From contig NZ_JANHLE010000006.1 of the NCBI RefSeq assembly GCF_028682475.1, positions 1 to 64,000 on the forward strand: a stretch of DNA of 64,000 nucleotides. The letters are read 5' to 3'. The stretch's first letter is position 1. Each line of letters begins with the position of its first letter. The DNA is from Pseudomonas putida. Lineage in GTDB: Bacteria; Pseudomonadota; Gammaproteobacteria; Pseudomonadales; Pseudomonadaceae. The notes below the pieces were generated by a model. It was given only the letters and a program-made list of their open reading frames with translations, was not told the DNA's origin and searched no databases. The position numbers and the translations under genes are program-made. Positions 61,040 through 64,000 of this stretch are shown here, piece after piece.

Positions 61040-62206
61040 TTAAGCGGCCTGGTCGAGGACTTCGGTCAACCACTGGTTGGTGACCTCGACGCGGAAGTTA
61101 GGGTTTTCGGCTGGCGGCACGTCGGTGAAACGGATGTTCCAGTACACCTTGCCCTGCTCCAGCTGGCTGGCGGTGTTCAGCTCGGGATCGGCGAACACTT
61201 CGAAATTGATGATTGCGCCCTGGGCTTTGAGATCGCGCATGAACGCCTGCAAGCCTTCGGTCACGTCCTTGACGTAGGTCGCCGTGATCGAGCGGTCGAC
61301 CGCCCATTTGTGGCCGTAGAGGATTGCGTCCATGACAATGTCCATGGTCCGCACGCGGGTGACGAAGGCCCATTTCGGATCGCTGCTCAGGGTGCGGTTG
61401 CCCCACAGCCGGTAGCCGTCATCGCGAATGACCGTGGTGATGTTGGCGTTGTTGAGCAGGTTGGCGCGGCAGGTTTCGTCGCCATCGAGGTACTCGATCG
61501 GGCGACCGGTGCCGGTGATACCGACAAACTCCTTGTTCGACGGCGAGGCCCAGAAGCCGTACTCGCTATCGGTCCAGGCGAACAGACCGGCGACCCAGGC
61601 CGAAGCCGGCGCATCGACGGTGGCGTCTGCGGTGGTGTCCCAGTACTGCACGCCCGGATCGACGAGGAAGGCGCGCTTGGCACCGAAGTTTTCGGCATAG
61701 GCAATCGCCGCTTCGTCGGTAGTATTCGGGCCATCGAGGATAGCCAGGCCGCGCAGCTTGTCAGCCAAGGCCACCAGCGCAGTGCCGACAGCCTGGGTGG
61801 CGCTGTGTTTTGGCGTCACCAACAGACGCGGCTGGGCGTTGAAGCGGCTTTTGCCGTCGAGCAGCGCCTGCAGGCCGGTGCGTTTGCCGTCGGCCAATAC
61901 ACCGCCGATGATTGCCGAAGTCTGCTCGGCGGCGTCCTCAAGCTTGGCCACGCCACAGGCGACGATGACTGCCTTGGCACGGCTGTAAATGGCCTGGCAG
62001 GCCTTGGTGATCGCCGCATCGGCGCCGAACGCGGCGATGGCTTCACGCTCGCTGGTGATCAGCACCAGGTCGTTGGCCTTGGCCGTCGCGGTCGGGCCTT
62101 CGGTGAAGGTGTCGACCAGGCCGATGATCGAGGAGGAAGGCAGCGCAATGGTGCGCGCGCCGGTGTCGATGTTGGTGACGGTGACGCCGTGGAAGAATCC
62201 ACTCAT
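61040..62206 (-). CDS. Contractile tail sheath protein (P2 gpFI-like)
   Basis: A 388-residue sheath protein. The opening GVTVTNIDTGARTI and the late WAVDRSITATYVKDVTEG and RFTDVPPAENPNF stretches match P2 FI and R-pyocin PA0622 sheaths. GGAG lies 8 bases before the ATG. Two terminator-like hairpins lie immediately upstream, in the gap from the fibre chaperone gene. Confidence 0.95.
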   Translation of the reverse strand: MSGFFHGVTVTNIDTGARTIALPSSSIIGLVDTFTEGPTATAKANDLVLITSEREAIAAFGADAAITKACQAIYSRAKAVIVACGVAKLEDAAEQTSAIIGGVLADGKRTGLQALLDGKSRFNAQPRLLVTPKHSATQAVGTALVALADKLRGLAILDGPNTTDEAAIAYAENFGAKRAFLVDPGVQYWDTTADATVDAPASAWVAGLFAWTDSEYGFWASPSNKEFVGITGTGRPIEYLDGDETCRANLLNNANITTVIRDDGYRLWGNRTLSSDPKWAFVTRVRTMDIVMDAILYGHKWAVDRSITATYVKDVTEGLQAFMRDLKAQGAIINFEVFADPELNTASQLEQGKVYWNIRFTDVPPAENPNFRVEVTNQWLTEVLDQAA

Positions 62207-62228
62207 GTTTGAATCTCCAGAAATGAAA

Positions 62229-62249
62229 AGCCCCGCGAAGGGCGGGGCT
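62229..62249 (-). terminator. Terminator-like hairpin directly upstream of the sheath gene
   Basis: On the minus strand AGCCCCGC CCTTC GCGGGGCT is followed by TTTTC. It lies only 23 bases before the sheath start codon. Confidence 0.75.
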
Positions 62250-62280
62250 GTCGATTACGTATTGCAGGACAGAAATGAAA

Positions 62281-62302
62281 ACGCCCCGTCAGTGCGGGGC
62301 GT
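62281..62302 (-). terminator. Terminator after the tail-fibre chaperone gene
   Basis: On the minus strand ACGCCCCG CACTGA CGGGGCGT is followed by TTTTC. It starts immediately after the chaperone stop codon. Confidence 0.8.
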
Positions 62303-62917
62303 TTATTGCAGCGAGTCAACCAGCCATTGCGGCTCTATAGGTCGGTGATCGATCAGCGGGAATTCTCCCACCTGGGGCCAATCGCGCAGCGCACGCCGAA
62401 AGGCTTGCAGTTCCGCGTACTGCTCGACCGATAGCGTGGTGGCTGAGCCTTCTTCCAGCTCGTCGCGGTGCCGTGATACGACACCATCGGTTACCAGCAA
62501 GCGTTCATCACGCCAATGCCGTTCAATAGCGGCCAACACCTCGGAGCCTGGCGGCGGCGGATCAGCCAGCACCGGATAGCCGCTCTCATCGGCGACGATC
62601 AACTGCCCCAGTGATTCTCCGGTCAACAGTTCCGTGTGGCGCTTGTTCGTGATTGCTACCGCATCCGCAGGGATCAAGCAGGCCGGGTTAGCGACCTCCA
62701 GCGTGTCAGGAATGGCGTCCATATCGGGAACATCCGTGACTGTTATCGTTTCATCGCCCGTGTTCCTCAGCAGTTCATCACCAATCCACGCCGACTCACC
62801 CGGCTGCACGTCGATATCCTTCGTCGGCCTGACCCAAGCCGGATCAGTAATGGTGATCAGATGTGCGCCATGAATTTCGGCGGAATAGAAACCTCCAGTT
62901 GTTGCGGAATAGTACAT
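62303..62917 (-). CDS. Tail fibre assembly chaperone
   Basis: A 204-residue fibre chaperone. Start at ATG 62917 with a near-perfect TAAGGAGG; the longer frame to 63073 lies inside the fibre gene and is rejected. The C-terminal segment (TLSVEQYAELQAFRRALRDW followed by PIEPQWL) matches the Phage_tail_APC/tail fibre assembly pattern. It matches its cognate fibre, so the pair are normally exchanged together. Confidence 0.9.
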   Translation of the reverse strand: MYYSATTGGFYSAEIHGAHLITITDPAWVRPTKDIDVQPGESAWIGDELLRNTGDETITVTDVPDMDAIPDTLEVANPACLIPADAVAITNKRHTELLTGESLGQLIVADESGYPVLADPPPPGSEVLAAIERHWRDERLLVTDGVVSRHRDELEEGSATTLSVEQYAELQAFRRALRDWPQVGEFPLIDHRPIEPQWLVDSLQ

Positions 62918-62927
62918 TTTCTCCTCC

Positions 62928-64000
62928 TTAGTAGCCGATGGCGATGTAGCGCGCACTCGACCCACCGACATAATCAGAACCATTCGCAAGTAGGGTTGCG
63001 GTTGTTTTTGAGCCAAAAGTTCCGTTTGTGGAGTACAACGTGATGCCTCCGAACGCCCCCGTCGTTTTATCACTCATAGTGGCTACCAATTGAAGAACGG
63101 CATTAGGAAAGGCTACCGGATACGTCGCTGTCAGTGCGCCGACTGTACCGCTGGCAAGCCCCCACTGGATAATCAGACCGCTCGACATCTTTTGATAGCC
63201 ATTAACGGCCAACACTGCCTTCCCACTGCCACCGAAAACCCGATACTGCCCCCCCACCACCACAAACTGAGAGACGTTGGCGTCCAACACGGTGGCGCTA
63301 GTGGCAGCTACTCCCAGGTTCGGGCCGCTAAATGCACCGGCCGTAACGCCCACACAAGTGACGGTCGCATTCGAACCAATCACCTCGATGGTGAACATCG
63401 TGCCCAATGGCAGAGTGCTGGGGTCCGGCAGCGTAAGCGTGCCGGGAACACTCACAATGATGTATTTCCCGGCTAAGGAAGCTGTGATGGCCGCCGAACC
63501 GGTCAGATTGGCATAGCCAGACATATTGCCGAGCGCCCGCTGCACAAACTCGGTCGTGGCGAGGCTGGCGTCGTTATCGAACTGAAGCGGCGTTGGTGCA
63601 GATGGGGAACCAGTGAACACCGGACTATCCGTGGGGGCCCCCTCTTTCCATACAGCCCAGATAGGCGCCGCAGTGGTTCCGCTGCCCCACGCACTCCGCC
63701 AGGCGAGCTTGTTGAACTGAGCGGACTGGATGGTCTGGATAGCCTGGAACTCTCCGTCGATGCCGTTCTTGATGCGGTACTCGACGACGCTGCCAATGCC
63801 GAACCCGGCAGGAATGTCTGTGATGCCGGCAATCACGCGATAGGAGCCCGATCGCACGTTGGCGCAGTCGTTCAGTGAGGTATTCGGCCACACGGGTTGG
63901 AACTGGTATACGCCGACTCCGTATCTGGCCCCGAAGTCGTTCACAAACTTGGTCGTTGCCAGTAAATTGCTGGAGTCGGTATCCGCGGGCGTCGGAGCGG
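62928..64000 (-). CDS. Tail fibre (receptor-binding) protein, partial
   Basis: At least 357 residues of a fibre gene running off the right edge; the apparent Met/GTG at 63944 is internal, because the frame stays open to the end. Two copies of a fibre repeat are visible (APTPADTDSSNLLATTKFVN at the edge and APTPLQFDNDASLATTEFVQ about 100 residues on). The C-terminal domain (GLIIQWGLASGTVGALTATY ... ARYIAIGY) resembles the gp53-like C-terminal domain that binds LPS or other receptors and defines killing spectrum. Confidence 0.9.
   Translation of the reverse strand, partial: APTPADTDSSNLLATTKFVNDFGARYGVGVYQFQPVWPNTSLNDCANVRSGSYRVIAGITDIPAGFGIGSVVEYRIKNGIDGEFQAIQTIQSAQFNKLAWRSAWGSGTTAAPIWAVWKEGAPTDSPVFTGSPSAPTPLQFDNDASLATTEFVQRALGNMSGYANLTGSAAITASLAGKYIIVSVPGTLTLPDPSTLPLGTMFTIEVIGSNATVTCVGVTAGAFSGPNLGVAATSATVLDANVSQFVVVGGQYRVFGGSGKAVLAVNGYQKMSSGLIIQWGLASGTVGALTATYPVAFPNAVLQLVATMSDKTTGAFGGITLYSTNGTFGSKTTATLLANGSDYVGGSSARYIAIGY

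Overview
The window is a chromosomal segment of a fluorescent Pseudomonas, most likely of the P. putida group. Codon usage is GC-rich throughout, and the order of housekeeping genes (nadA, queC/queE, cpoB-pal-tolBARQ-ybgC, ruvBAC, yebC, aspS, dps-like, oprD-like, proS, then further on fpr/finR, dgkA/erdR, recX-recA-cinA) and the short REP palindromes match that group. This assignment rests on recalled gene order and protein families, not on a database search.

Layout. 1-6.7 kb: AI-2E/PerM transporter, TusA, an M48 periplasmic protease with TPRs, quinolinate synthase, a DUF945 protein and an oxaloacetate decarboxylase. 6.8-11.7 kb: a polyamine or amine utilisation unit with a divergent AraC regulator, a glutamylpolyamine-synthetase-like enzyme, a PotF/SpuD-like binding protein and a PuuB-like oxidase. 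11.8-25.5 kb: a lipoprotein, a LysM/M23 factor, tRNA-Lys, queC-queE, the Tol-Pal operon, ruvCAB, yebC, aspS and a FmdB protein, nearly all on the minus strand. 25.6-33.3 kb: an RHH protein, Dps-like ferritin, a membrane-anchored cold-shock-domain protein, SlyX, a HIT protein, an OprD-type porin, proS and an unknown lipoprotein. 33.3-41.1 kb: dinB, two initiator tRNA-Met genes, an aminoacyl-phosphatidylglycerol synthase and hydrolase pair, and Kup. 41.2-46.3 kb: an orphan kinase-fold protein, rimO, a GNAT protein, a degenerate pseudouridine-synthase-like protein, a DUF1456 protein and trmO. 46.4-54.8 kb: fpr/finR, dgkA, an ErdR/CrbR-type regulator, a DTW tRNA-modifying enzyme, small proteins, a LOG-family protein, recX-recA and pncC.

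54.9-64.0 kb (running off the window) is the 3' part of an R-type tailocin (phage-tail bacteriocin) cluster on the minus strand. In transcription order it has tail fibre (partial), fibre chaperone, sheath, tube, gpE-like chaperone with a frame-shifted gpE'-like extension, tape measure, gpU-, gpX- and gpD-like baseplate/hub proteins, a GH19 endolysin and a nested Rz/Rz1 spanin pair. This matches the R-pyocin order of P. aeruginosa but sits beside cinA-recA, a site used for tailocins and related prophages in other Pseudomonas species. An SOS box precedes recA.

Points that most deserve a second look: the RsuA/RluF-like protein that has lost its catalytic Asp, the membrane-tethered cold-shock domain, the gpE/gpE' overlap at a GTT-TGA-C site resembling the prfB frameshift site, two consecutive terminator-like hairpins just ahead of the sheath gene, an orphan plus-strand terminator downstream of a Fur-box-like palindrome, and REP doublets that share a conserved spacer.
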